From assembly GCF_041276405.1 (NCBI RefSeq), contig NZ_JBGGGT010000002.1, positions 2,331,001 to 2,395,000 on the forward strand: a DNA stretch of 64,000 nucleotides, given 5' to 3'. Below, one piece after another: positions 57,080-64,000 of the stretch. The translations under genes were made by a program, and so were the position numbers. The notes under the pieces were generated by a model. The model had not been told where the DNA came from. It searched no databases and was given only the letters and a program-made list of their open reading frames with translations. The first letter of the stretch is position 1. Each line of letters starts with the position of its first letter. Source of the DNA: Microvirga sp. TS319. Lineage in GTDB: Bacteria; Pseudomonadota; Alphaproteobacteria; Rhizobiales; Beijerinckiaceae.

Positions 57080-58821
57080 TGAAGAGCGTCCGCTGGCAGG
57101 TCGATGCCCGCCCTTTCCGCCGCCTCTGCTAAACGACCGGACAGAGTCTCCAGAGCCGCTGCCTTTTGGGGCGTCGGATTGACCTTCATCTCGCTCGCTA
57201 ATCTAGTCCAGCGATGGAACAGTGGGCTGGTCACGGGGGTCGATAGGAGCTTGCCGAACGCCACGCCGCCTATGGCGGCACCGAGGCCCGTGAAGAATTC
57301 GCCCATAGTTCCCAGAGCTAAGCCGCCTGTCACTACAACGCGACCCGTGTTCGACTTGTTCACGAACTTGCCCTCGGCCTCCTTAGCCGGCCGTGCTAGG
57401 GTCATGATGTCGTCCAGGCGCTTGCGGATGCCCTGATCGCGGAAGAGGTAGGCTTTGCCTTCAGGAGAGAGCTTGTTCCAGTTGCTCACGAGATGGGCGA
57501 ATGAGAACTCGCCGCCGGACGGCCCATATCCCATCCGACCGATCATGACGGACGAAAGATCGTTGAAGGCTTCGTCACCCAACTCCTGTTGCAAGAGCTG
57601 CAATTGACGGATGTTGGCCCTTCCGCCCTGGGCGGCCATGCCGATCACCTTATCAGCTAAAGCCTCATCGGATTGTGAGCGCAGGACTTGCCGCAAGCCT
57701 TTGTTGGTCTCGGCAAGCCTGCCGAGCTCGGCGTCCGCAGCCTGGAACCGCTTCAGGGCACTCGCTGGGTCCTTGAGAGCCGATTGTTGGACTGCGCTCT
57801 CCATCGCTCGCGTGACGGCACCGTAGGCGGCCTTCAGATCACCTGCGTTGAAGCCCTGCGATTCCTCAAAGTCGATGCGCTCCGCAAGGGTCGTGCGGGC
57901 TCGCTGGAGGCCATTGAACGTTGCGCCGTTCGGATTGGTGGCCAGCTCCGCCAGCGGCGCCAAATCCTTCGGCAGAGTCCCCTCTCCCGCCGCAACACGG
58001 GATTGCATGATTGAGTTGAGCGACCCGGCCAAATCCTCGGTAACCGAGACGGGTTTGCCGGCATCGATCACGCCTCGCAGAACCTCGTAGGATTCCGCCC
58101 GTGCGCTTCGGTTCCGCTCGACAGCTTTCTCTACAGCCGTTCGGAGATTACTACCGGCGGTGGTCTTGTTGCCGGCATTCCCGCCACCTGCCGAGGCAGC
58201 CGCCTCATCCACCGCCCCCCTGAGCCCACCTAGGAAGTTATCGGAAGACTTCTCAATGATCGAGCCGCCGATAGGGACCTGGCGAGCCACTTGGGTTGCG
58301 GCTTGTACCACTCGGCTATCGGTCGCGATGCCTACGGGAACGTCGATATCGAGGTTTTTGGCTGCAGCAACCACCTCCGGATTGATGAACTTGGAAGTGG
58401 GAGAAGTAGCAACCTTGGGGGCTACCTCAATAGCCGAAGCGCCCGTTGAGGGCGCGAGCCGCGAAATACCTGAAGGGTGCCCAGTTACGCCCATCATCGC
58501 CGTCTCTATCGCACGATCCTGACCTTCAGGCGTGTTGAGGTCGATTTTTCCCTCATAAACATCGCGCGGCGTTGTAATCGCCCGCATCAGTGAGCCGGTG
58601 ATTCCAGCGTCGAAGTCGAGGTGCTTTTCGCCGTTTGCATCTACGCTGAACGGAAGGATTTTCCCCGTGTACGACTTATCTTCCGGCTGGGAGGGCCACG
58701 GCGCTGCGACGGCAGACACAGAAGCCGGAACCCCGTCGAACTGGTCGAAAGGATTGCCGCCCGACACCGGAGCCGCTGGGGCCTGTGCAGGAGCGTCGAA
58801 CTGGTCGAATGGGTTAGGCAT
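57076..58821 (-). CDS. Phage internal/ejection protein, 581 aa
   Basis: Begins with two NPFDQFD repeats, followed by a long Ala/Glu-rich helical protein (ESYEVLRGVIDAG ... LQRARTTLAERIDFEESQGFNAGDLKAAYGAVTRAM) and a short hydrophobic stretch near 515-535 (VVVTGGLALGTMGEFFTGLGAAIGGVAFG). Position after the transglycosylase and size fit the last ejection protein (P22 gp20/gp16 role), which would enter the cell envelope with DNA. Assigned by position, not by clear homology. Confidence 0.6.
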   Translation of the reverse strand: MPNPFDQFDAPAQAPAAPVSGGNPFDQFDGVPASVSAVAAPWPSQPEDKSYTGKILPFSVDANGEKHLDFDAGITGSLMRAITTPRDVYEGKIDLNTPEGQDRAIETAMMGVTGHPSGISRLAPSTGASAIEVAPKVATSPTSKFINPEVVAAAKNLDIDVPVGIATDSRVVQAATQVARQVPIGGSIIEKSSDNFLGGLRGAVDEAAASAGGGNAGNKTTAGSNLRTAVEKAVERNRSARAESYEVLRGVIDAGKPVSVTEDLAGSLNSIMQSRVAAGEGTLPKDLAPLAELATNPNGATFNGLQRARTTLAERIDFEESQGFNAGDLKAAYGAVTRAMESAVQQSALKDPASALKRFQAADAELGRLAETNKGLRQVLRSQSDEALADKVIGMAAQGGRANIRQLQLLQQELGDEAFNDLSSVMIGRMGYGPSGGEFSFAHLVSNWNKLSPEGKAYLFRDQGIRKRLDDIMTLARPAKEAEGKFVNKSNTGRVVVTGGLALGTMGEFFTGLGAAIGGVAFGKLLSTPVTSPLFHRWTRLASEMKVNPTPQKAAALETLSGRLAEAAERAGIDLPADALH

Positions 58822-59467
58822 GTGGGATTCCCAGGGCCCTTTCCGCTGCGCCGGGGCCGTACTTTTCGTCGAACTGTTGCTGTAGGGCCGGGTTCTGCTT
58901 CAGAAACTCGACAGCCATCGGCGGGGGCGCGCTCAGTTGCGGCGGCGGTTGGTGCTGGTGTGCAGGCCGCGGATCGGGCTGCTGAACACTCCCACCATAG
59001 GACCGACGCGTGTTCTCCAGGTGTCGATTGGCGGATTTCTTAATCTCGTCCACCTGTCCATTGACGCGACCTTCGATCCCCCATTGGGTGAGGGGGTTTA
59101 GAACCTCCCACCCATGGAGAGCCGCGCTCTCAAGCTGCCTCCGCATCACTTCCAGGTCGGGACCGCTCCGAACACCGAGGTCCGCGACTTCCTTCATTTT
59201 CAGGATGGCATCGGTATAGGCAGCATTGAGCCTGGCCTTGCCCTCCGTATTCAGCGCCTCTGCGCCATATCGCTTCACGAGAGCGTTGTAGTTGTCGAGA
59301 GAGGCGTTCAAGTCGGCTACAGCACGCTCCTGATTTGCCATCTCGTTCCGCATACCTTCGGTCGGCCCGTCAGGCTTGCCGCTCGTTAGCGGGATCATCC
59401 CGGCATTCGAGCCCGGAGCCTCCGAAGCCTTGACACGCTGCGCCGCAGCCTGCGCGGCGGTGGGCAT
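58814..59467 (-). CDS. Phage structural/internal protein, 217 aa
   Basis: Helical N part (VADLNASLDNYNALVKRYGAEALNTEGKARLNAAYTDAI), then Pro/Gln-rich linker and a C-terminal FDEKYGPGAAERALG motif common in phage virion proteins. Start after GGGGGGCGAG. The frame upstream, joined across a G6 tract, would continue the transglycosylase (see findings). Overlaps the 581-aa gene by 8 nt. Confidence 0.6.
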   Translation of the reverse strand: MPTAAQAAAQRVKASEAPGSNAGMIPLTSGKPDGPTEGMRNEMANQERAVADLNASLDNYNALVKRYGAEALNTEGKARLNAAYTDAILKMKEVADLGVRSGPDLEVMRRQLESAALHGWEVLNPLTQWGIEGRVNGQVDEIKKSANRHLENTRRSYGGSVQQPDPRPAHQHQPPPQLSAPPPMAVEFLKQNPALQQQFDEKYGPGAAERALGIPHA

Positions 59468-60254
59468 CTCGCCCCCCTTCAGGGATCATGAACTGTGCAT
59501 TCCGAGACCCTTGCGCCGGAAGATCCGCAGGGTTCCCGCCTCCAATCTTCGCCATCCACTTTTGGGCGAATTCGCCCGCGGTCATGGTCTCGTTGCCGCC
59601 GTTCAAGGCAACCGCCTTGGCGCCGAGAACATCCGCCGCACGGGCGTTCGGATTGGACAGGAGCTTCGCCGCGCTGCCCGCCCCCTGCTGATGCGCAAGA
59701 TACAGCTCGTGCGCGGTCGGCTCACGACCGAGAGCTTTCGAGAGATACGCCCTGTTGTCCGCAGCCAGACGCGCCGCGGCGTCGGTCGATGCGGCCGGGT
59801 CGAACTTGTTGCTCAAGCCGTATTGCTTTGCGGTGCCGTCCGTAAACTGGAACAGCCCGCCTGCCGACGAGTTCGGGTTCTGCGCATTCGGGTTGAACTG
59901 GCTCTCGATGGCCGCAGTCTGGGACAGATAACCGGCCGGCAGCGCGTATTGCCGTTCCCGCTCGCCGAACATGCCCTCGAGAGTCCTGCTGGGCTCGGCG
60001 CCCTCCATCGCCGCGAAGGTCGGAGCCTTGCTCTGCATGGGCTGTTGCGCGGGCAGCTCGCCGAGCGACGCAATCGAACGCATCTCCTGCGGCAGTGCGC
60101 CCTGTCCCATGGACGCCATGGTCCGGTCGATGGGCCCGCGAGCCTCCGCTTCCTGCCGGCGCCTCGCCGCCTGGTCGTAGGCGCCGAGGAAAGTCTTGCC
60201 CAGGCTCGCGATGGGCGACCAGTCGATGATGGGAGGGCCGAAGCTGTCCGCCAT
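59370..60254 (-). CDS. Phage virion lytic transglycosylase (SLT domain)
   Basis: A 294-residue protein whose central part (about 95-215) is an SLT-type lysozyme: QTAAIESQFNPNAQNPNSSAGGLFQFTDGTAKQYGL carries the catalytic Glu, with ELYLAHQQGAGSAAKLLSNPN after it. In podoviruses such proteins are ejected and open peptidoglycan for DNA entry. The last about 33 residues overlap the next gene by 98 nt and look non-native (DAHRRAGCGAACQGF); one base less in a G6 tract would instead give EGGEMPTAAQ. ATG overlaps the upstream TAA. Confidence 0.82.
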   Translation of the reverse strand: MADSFGPPIIDWSPIASLGKTFLGAYDQAARRRQEAEARGPIDRTMASMGQGALPQEMRSIASLGELPAQQPMQSKAPTFAAMEGAEPSRTLEGMFGERERQYALPAGYLSQTAAIESQFNPNAQNPNSSAGGLFQFTDGTAKQYGLSNKFDPAASTDAAARLAADNRAYLSKALGREPTAHELYLAHQQGAGSAAKLLSNPNARAADVLGAKAVALNGGNETMTAGEFAQKWMAKIGGGNPADLPAQGSRNAQFMIPEGGRDAHRRAGCGAACQGFGGSGLECRDDPANERQA

Positions 60255-61156
60255 TAGATTTTTCCTCCGCCGAAGAGGCTGCCGAGGCCGCCGCCCATGC
60301 CGCCGCCCATGCCACCTCCGAACCCGCCGCCGAGAACGCTGGCTCCGAGCTGCAGACCGCTCATGAGAAGCCCCGCGCGATTGGCCGCCGCCTGCTGGCC
60401 CGCGAGCTCGTTCTGCGATGCCGCGTTGGCCAGGCCCTGCCCGATATTGGCGATGAGCTGCCCGCCCGTATTCCCGGCCCCGTAACGGTAGCCCGCCTGC
60501 TGCCCATAGGTATGACCGATGTTGCCCGCGGTCTGGCCGTACACGTTCGCCCGCTGAGTGCCGTAATTCGTCGCCAGATTGCCGAGGTCGCGCAGAGCGC
60601 CTGCCTGCTGCCCCGTGGCGTCGTAGCCCAACTTCGCGACGCCGTTCAGGCGATCCAGATACGAGCCGTATTCCTGGTTCGCGAGATTGGATCCGAGCCG
60701 CGTGATCGCGTCGAGCGTGTTGCCGGATGCGGTCAGACCGAGCGCGCTCGCCTTGCGGGCTGCCGCATCGCTCGCCTGATCCACCTGCCACTGATAGCCG
60801 GGCCCGGCCTGGAAGGCGCTCAAAGCGCGCGTCCGGCCATCGGCGCCGTTCATGCCGATGGCGTCCTGGTACTGGCTGAACGCGTTCCGGCCCGCATTCG
60901 TATAGGGTGTGAACGCGTCGTAGGCGCGCTGCCCGTAGTCTCGCGCGGTGTCGTAGCCGCTCCGGAGCGCGTCGAGCTGATTGCGCTGAGCGCCCCGGTA
61001 CACGTCACGGGCCCGGCCGAGGTCGGCAACCGCCCGGTTCGTGCCCCTGTCGATGCTTTGAAGCGCCGAGTCCCGCGTGTTCACGAGCACGTCGCTCATG
61101 GCCTTGGCGGCGTCACGCCCGTCTTTGCCGCTCGTGAGCTTGTCGAGTCCGAACAT
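60254..61156 (-). CDS. Phage internal (ejection) protein, glycine-rich C terminus
   Basis: A 300-residue protein: long helical repeats with Tyr/Ala/Asn (YDTARDYGQRAYDAFTPYTNAGRNAFSQYQDAIG, then QQAGYRYGAGNTGGQLIANIGQGLANAA) and a Gly tail (GGGFGGGMGGGMGGGLG). This architecture is typical of podovirus pilot/ejection proteins located between the tail factors and the transglycosylase. Confidence 0.7.
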   Translation of the reverse strand: MFGLDKLTSGKDGRDAAKAMSDVLVNTRDSALQSIDRGTNRAVADLGRARDVYRGAQRNQLDALRSGYDTARDYGQRAYDAFTPYTNAGRNAFSQYQDAIGMNGADGRTRALSAFQAGPGYQWQVDQASDAAARKASALGLTASGNTLDAITRLGSNLANQEYGSYLDRLNGVAKLGYDATGQQAGALRDLGNLATNYGTQRANVYGQTAGNIGHTYGQQAGYRYGAGNTGGQLIANIGQGLANAASQNELAGQQAAANRAGLLMSGLQLGASVLGGGFGGGMGGGMGGGLGSLFGGGKI

Positions 61157-61168
61157 GGTTTTCGTCCC

Positions 61169-61315
61169 TTAAGGAAGCGCCGCCGCGAGGTCCTTGAGAT
61201 AGGCCAGCAGACGGTCGAAATACGTGAGCCAGGCGGGCGTCATCTGACCCGTCCTGGGATCGATCACCGGCTCGTTCGCCGGTGGGAGTCGCGGAGGTGA
61301 CTGGGTGAACGGCAT
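61169..61315 (-). CDS. Small phage protein, 48 aa
   Basis: MPFTQSPPRLPPANEPVIDPRTGQMTPAWLTYFDRLLAYLKDLAAALP. The DPxTGxxTxxWxxYFxxL pattern is a common small phage tail/connector motif. The ATG overlaps the upstream TGA (TGATG). Confidence 0.65.
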   Translation of the reverse strand: MPFTQSPPRLPPANEPVIDPRTGQMTPAWLTYFDRLLAYLKDLAAALP

Positions 61316-62712
61316 CAGGGCGTCCTCGCGTCCGCTTCGACCTCGCCGCCCATCAGCGAGACATAGACGGGGTCCGACACGGTGAGACGGAACCGGATGC
61401 CGTGATGCGTGGTGAGGCCGAGCCTGTTGACGCGAATCTGCCGGCGGCTCTCGCCCTGGCGTCCCAGGCTGCGCAGGATCGGGTCCGACCACGTCACTCC
61501 GCCGTCATGCGACCACTGGATGGCGACCTGCGGGTCGTTCTCCGGAATGCTGGCGCTGCGGGCATCGCCCTGCCCCACCACGAAGTCGAACCACGCGGCC
61601 TTGACGGCCACGCGCGCCGGGAACTGCTTGACCGGACCGCTCTCGATCACGGCCGCGAGCGGGCTTCCATCCTCCGTCAGGGATTGTTCGGTGATGGTGA
61701 GGAGGCTGGTGGAGTGCGTGTCTCCGACGATCCAGCGGTCGAACGCCTTGACGGCATGGCGATAGCGCCAATTCTCCAGCCCGTAGGATCTGCGTTCGTG
61801 CCAGGCCTGGGCGGTGATGTCGTAGACCCAGGTCCATTCGGGCGAGCTGAGCGACCAATAGGCATGGCCGCCCACCACATAGACCGTGGCATGAAGCTGC
61901 GTCTTGTCCGGCACGGCCGCAATGATCCGCTCGATGTATCGCGTCGAGATCACATTGGCCTGGAAGCCGTTGAGCTCGCGCACGGTGCTGTCGGAAGCAA
62001 CGAAGATCGGGTTGCCGTCCCAGCCGTCCTCGTATCCCGCGATGGCCCAGGGCCCCGCGATGCCGACCGGCACGACGCCGTCGCGCGCCAGCGGGAACGG
62101 AGACGTCCCCACATTGCGCCATCGCTCGAACGAGGACGGCCCGAAGGCGTAGAAATACTGACCGGAGACGACGCCCCGCAGCAATCCATCGGGCTTCGCC
62201 TCGGCCTTGGCGAAGCTCAGGGCATCGACGGCGGGCGCGTTGAGATCGGACGCGTAGATCCGCCCGTCCGCGATCGTGAACAGGAAGAACCCGTCCAGGA
62301 AGCTGACGCTGTTCGCTTGCGGCAGGTCGCCGTCCGGATAGGATGAAACCGTCGTCGTCGAAACGACGAAGACCCCCTCCTCGGTCACGACGGCCACGTC
62401 GGGCGTCGGCGCGTTGTTGCGCGCCCAGGTGACGGGCTTGCCGCCCGTGAGGACCCCGTCCAGCACGGTGACGCCGCCGCCGGCATCCACGATGGCGGCC
62501 GTGTCGTCCCAAGCCCCGTACAGGAACCCGGCGACTTCCAGAAATCCGCGCGGTCCGCTCAAGGCCGCGTCCGTGAACGCGACGAGTCCCGGCGAGCGGC
62601 GCCAGACGAACAGGTCCCCGTCCTTGTCGACGAAGGCGTTGACGAGCCGGCCCTGCCCCTCTTGTGCCGATTGACCCGGCAGCGAAGAGCGCGGAAAGGG
62701 AATTGCAACCAT
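61315..62712 (-). CDS. P22 gp10-like packaged-DNA stabilisation (tail accessory) protein
   Basis: A 465-residue, mostly beta protein. LPGQSAQEGQGRLVNAFVDKDGD opening, repeated blades with GFLYGAWDDTAAIVD, YFYAFGPSSFERWRNVG and WTWVYDITAQAWHERRSYGLENWRYRHAV, and C-terminal QVAIQWSHDGGVTWSDP, all typical of the gp10-like family that plugs the portal after packaging. Start taken at MVAIPFPRSSL, the family start. Confidence 0.75.
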   Translation of the reverse strand: MVAIPFPRSSLPGQSAQEGQGRLVNAFVDKDGDLFVWRRSPGLVAFTDAALSGPRGFLEVAGFLYGAWDDTAAIVDAGGGVTVLDGVLTGGKPVTWARNNAPTPDVAVVTEEGVFVVSTTTVSSYPDGDLPQANSVSFLDGFFLFTIADGRIYASDLNAPAVDALSFAKAEAKPDGLLRGVVSGQYFYAFGPSSFERWRNVGTSPFPLARDGVVPVGIAGPWAIAGYEDGWDGNPIFVASDSTVRELNGFQANVISTRYIERIIAAVPDKTQLHATVYVVGGHAYWSLSSPEWTWVYDITAQAWHERRSYGLENWRYRHAVKAFDRWIVGDTHSTSLLTITEQSLTEDGSPLAAVIESGPVKQFPARVAVKAAWFDFVVGQGDARSASIPENDPQVAIQWSHDGGVTWSDPILRSLGRQGESRRQIRVNRLGLTTHHGIRFRLTVSDPVYVSLMGGEVEADARTP

Positions 62713-63065
62713 CAGCAACGCCTCCGCAAGGCAGGGTCGATCGTCAAGGATTGTCCCGTGCCCTTGCCGATCCTGGAGATCGTGCGCAGACGATCCTCGC
62801 CGTAGGTCACCGCATTGGCGTCCATGGCCCGGCCGAATTTCGCCGCGCAATGCTCGGCCAGGACGAGAACCAGATAGGGAAAGGGCGCCTCGTCGATGGC
62901 GTCGGCATCGGCGACGTAGATCACCCGGCGGGCCGCCAGGTCAGCCAGCAGGGGCTGAATGCGGCTTTCCACGTCCTGGCGGTCTTCCGCGCTTGGCGCC
63001 TGTCCCACCCCCAGGGCTCCCAGGGCCTGCAGCGTCTCGTCGATCAGATCGTCCTTGGTCTTCAT
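62712..63065 (-). CDS. P22 gp4-like head-tail connector protein
   Basis: A 117-residue helical protein: MKTKDDLIDETLQALGALGVGQ, then ESRIQPLLADLAARRVIYVADADAIDEAPFPYLVLVLAEHCAAKFGR. Position between coat and gp10 and the size fit P22 gp4 (the adaptor below the portal). TGA overlaps the next ATG by one base. Confidence 0.7.
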   Translation of the reverse strand: MKTKDDLIDETLQALGALGVGQAPSAEDRQDVESRIQPLLADLAARRVIYVADADAIDEAPFPYLVLVLAEHCAAKFGRAMDANAVTYGEDRLRTISRIGKGTGQSLTIDPALRRRC

Positions 63066-63192
63066 CGCGCTTTACCCATGCGGCTGGCGTGTCGGCCCAT
63101 CCCTTCGGAAGGTCCTCGCCCTGCCTGAGGTGAAAAATCTTCGGCTCTTGGGTGGGGTGGTATCCCCAGGTCGGTATCGGCTCTTCGCTCAT
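62941..63192 (-). CDS. Small phage protein, 83 aa, overlapping the connector gene
   Basis: MSEEPIPTWGYHPTQEPKIFHLRQGEDLPKGWADTPAAW is a convincing small phage protein opening. After residue 43 the frame runs 125 nt into the connector gene with low-complexity sequence (GGGTGAKRGRPPGRGK), which suggests that the normal stop was lost. Confidence 0.5.
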   Translation of the reverse strand: MSEEPIPTWGYHPTQEPKIFHLRQGEDLPKGWADTPAAWVKRDEDQGRSDRRDAAGPGSPGGGTGAKRGRPPGRGKPHSAPAG

Positions 63193-63212
63193 TCGGTCAC
63201 CTGACATGAAAA

Positions 63213-63234
63213 GGGAGGGCGCCATGGCCCTCCC
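63213..63234 (-). terminator. Terminator after the coat gene
   Basis: 8-bp stem GGGAGGGC/GCCCTCCC-type with a 6-nt loop, followed on the minus strand by TTTTC, 8 nt after the coat stop. It would limit readthrough and so give the high coat-to-tail ratio. Confidence 0.7.
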
Positions 63235-63241
63235 TCGTTAA

Positions 63242-64000
63242 TTACGGCGTGCCCGACGCGCGGGTGGCGAGGCGCGGATCGAGCGTTTTGGCGCCGTAGA
63301 GGATGTCCAGGCGCCACAGGCTCTCGTCGTTGATGCCGTCATAGACCGGGATCACGCGGACGGAGAGGCCCTTGTAGGACTGGCGCGCCACGTCCACCGC
63401 GCCGGGCGGGCTGACGAGCGGCACCGACACGAGCGCGAAGGCGTTCCTGTTGAACACCAGGTTCTGGCGGTAGCCGGTCGAGGCCGAACCCATCACCGAA
63501 ATGGCGGCATTGTCGGCGGGAGCCGCGGACACGTTCTTGAACGCGCCGGTGGGGATGATCGCCGGATGGATCGTCAGGCTCTTGTTGCCCGAGCCGTCCG
63601 ACGTGGCATCCGTCTTGACGGTGAACATCTTCAGGAAGGGCAGCGTGGCCTTCGTAACCGGGTTCACGTCATAGACATTGGCGATGGTGAACACGTCGCC
63701 CGTCCTCAGGACGGAAGTGGCGTTCGTCCATCCGTCCGTCAGAAGGGTTTGCGTCATCGTGTCCTTGACCGACGCATAGGCCGAGACCTGGTTCGCGCCC
63801 TTGATCAGCGGCGTGCCGCCATAAGCGCCGACCGTGTGGGTCAGGACGTTCTGGCTCATGTAGGTATCGACGCCGCCGATCTCGCCGAGCGAGCCCTTGC
63901 GATAGGCCGCCTTCGCCACGTCCTGCATGTAGAGAGCGGTCTGGGAGCCGAGCAGGCCCCAGTGATCGGCCGGCGACAGGATCGCGCTGCGCTCGGACGG
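63242..64000 (-). CDS. P22-type major capsid (coat) protein, partial
   Basis: At least 252 C-terminal residues; the gene runs off the right edge. ILSPADHWGLLGSQTALYMQDVAKAAYRKGSLGEIGG, LTHTVGAYGGTPLI, VFTIANVYDVNPVTKATLPFLKMFTV and the C-terminal LWRLDILYGAKTLDPRLATR follow the P22 coat (gp5) family, which has the HK97 fold with an inserted domain. First seen gene of the structural operon. Confidence 0.85.
   Translation of the reverse strand, partial: PSERSAILSPADHWGLLGSQTALYMQDVAKAAYRKGSLGEIGGVDTYMSQNVLTHTVGAYGGTPLIKGANQVSAYASVKDTMTQTLLTDGWTNATSVLRTGDVFTIANVYDVNPVTKATLPFLKMFTVKTDATSDGSGNKSLTIHPAIIPTGAFKNVSAAPADNAAISVMGSASTGYRQNLVFNRNAFALVSVPLVSPPGAVDVARQSYKGLSVRVIPVYDGINDESLWRLDILYGAKTLDPRLATRASGTP

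Larger units (their letters stand above)
49733..64000. mobile_element. P22-like podovirus prophage (partial, continues past the window)
   Basis: From right to left on the minus strand: P22-type coat protein, gp4- and gp10-like tail factors, glycine-rich ejection protein, transglycosylase, large internal protein, tail fibres, lysozyme, holin. The order copies P22. Left border uncertain; the portal, scaffold and terminase genes would lie to the right. Confidence 0.8.

Overview
The window is GC-rich DNA from an alphaproteobacterium, most likely Hyphomicrobiales and probably Microvirga or another Methylobacteriaceae. The clues are codon use, a cyanide-insensitive bd oxidase, DUF1127 and small secreted proteins of types common in that group, and very many dispersed palindromic repeats with GCATCG/CGATGC ends. 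The genus is an inference; no rRNA is present to confirm it.

Layout. (1) 1-4.8 kb: cydA-cydB-small subunit of a CIO-type bd quinol oxidase, then a bile-acid:sodium-symporter-like carrier, a 50-aa membrane protein and a GntR regulator. (2) 5-12 kb: an island that looks devoted to slowing and protecting transcription and translation. It holds four Rnk/GreA-C-type proteins, RidA, SpeD-SpeE (spermidine), an EIIA-Ntr (PtsN) protein, a hibernation factor (HPF), a 66-aa zinc-ribbon protein and a 62-aa membrane protein. (3) 12-40 kb: a large sugar island with three complete CUT2 (RbsABC/YtfQRT-like) ABC transporters, two GntR/FCD regulators, two aldo/keto reductases, a UxaA-type dehydratase, L-fuconolactonase, FucU mutarotase, AldA-like lactaldehyde dehydrogenase, an enolase-superfamily dehydratase, an SDR resembling 2-keto-3-deoxy-L-fuconate dehydrogenase, and a GMC oxidoreductase. 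The content fits non-phosphorylative oxidation of L-fucose or related 6-deoxy/pento-sugars. A perfect palindrome CTAACATGTTAG lies between uxaA and its divergent GntR gene, and a near copy lies upstream of the first transporter, so one regulator may control both. (4) 40.5-42.6 kb: a membrane GGDEF protein and a DUF1127 protein. (5) 43-47.8 kb: a degraded integrative element beside tRNA-Pro(GGG), with broken integrase and NusG-like genes, an HNH endonuclease and small orphan genes. (6) 49.7-64 kb: part of a P22-like podovirus prophage read right to left: coat protein, gp4- and gp10-like tail factors, ejection proteins including a lytic transglycosylase, tail fibres, lysozyme, holin. A plus-strand cassette of small membrane/secreted genes sits inside it.

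Repeats. A superfamily of 35-50-bp palindromes, typically bounded by CTAG, sits directly at the 3' ends of genes. In many cases the repeat border supplies the TAG stop codon, and in CydA and the GMC oxidoreductase the repeat encodes the last 16-38 residues. A second theme is in-frame 12-nt tandem duplications at gene edges. The fucose pathway's final step (aldolase or diketo-acid hydrolase) and the phage terminase/portal genes are not in the window.
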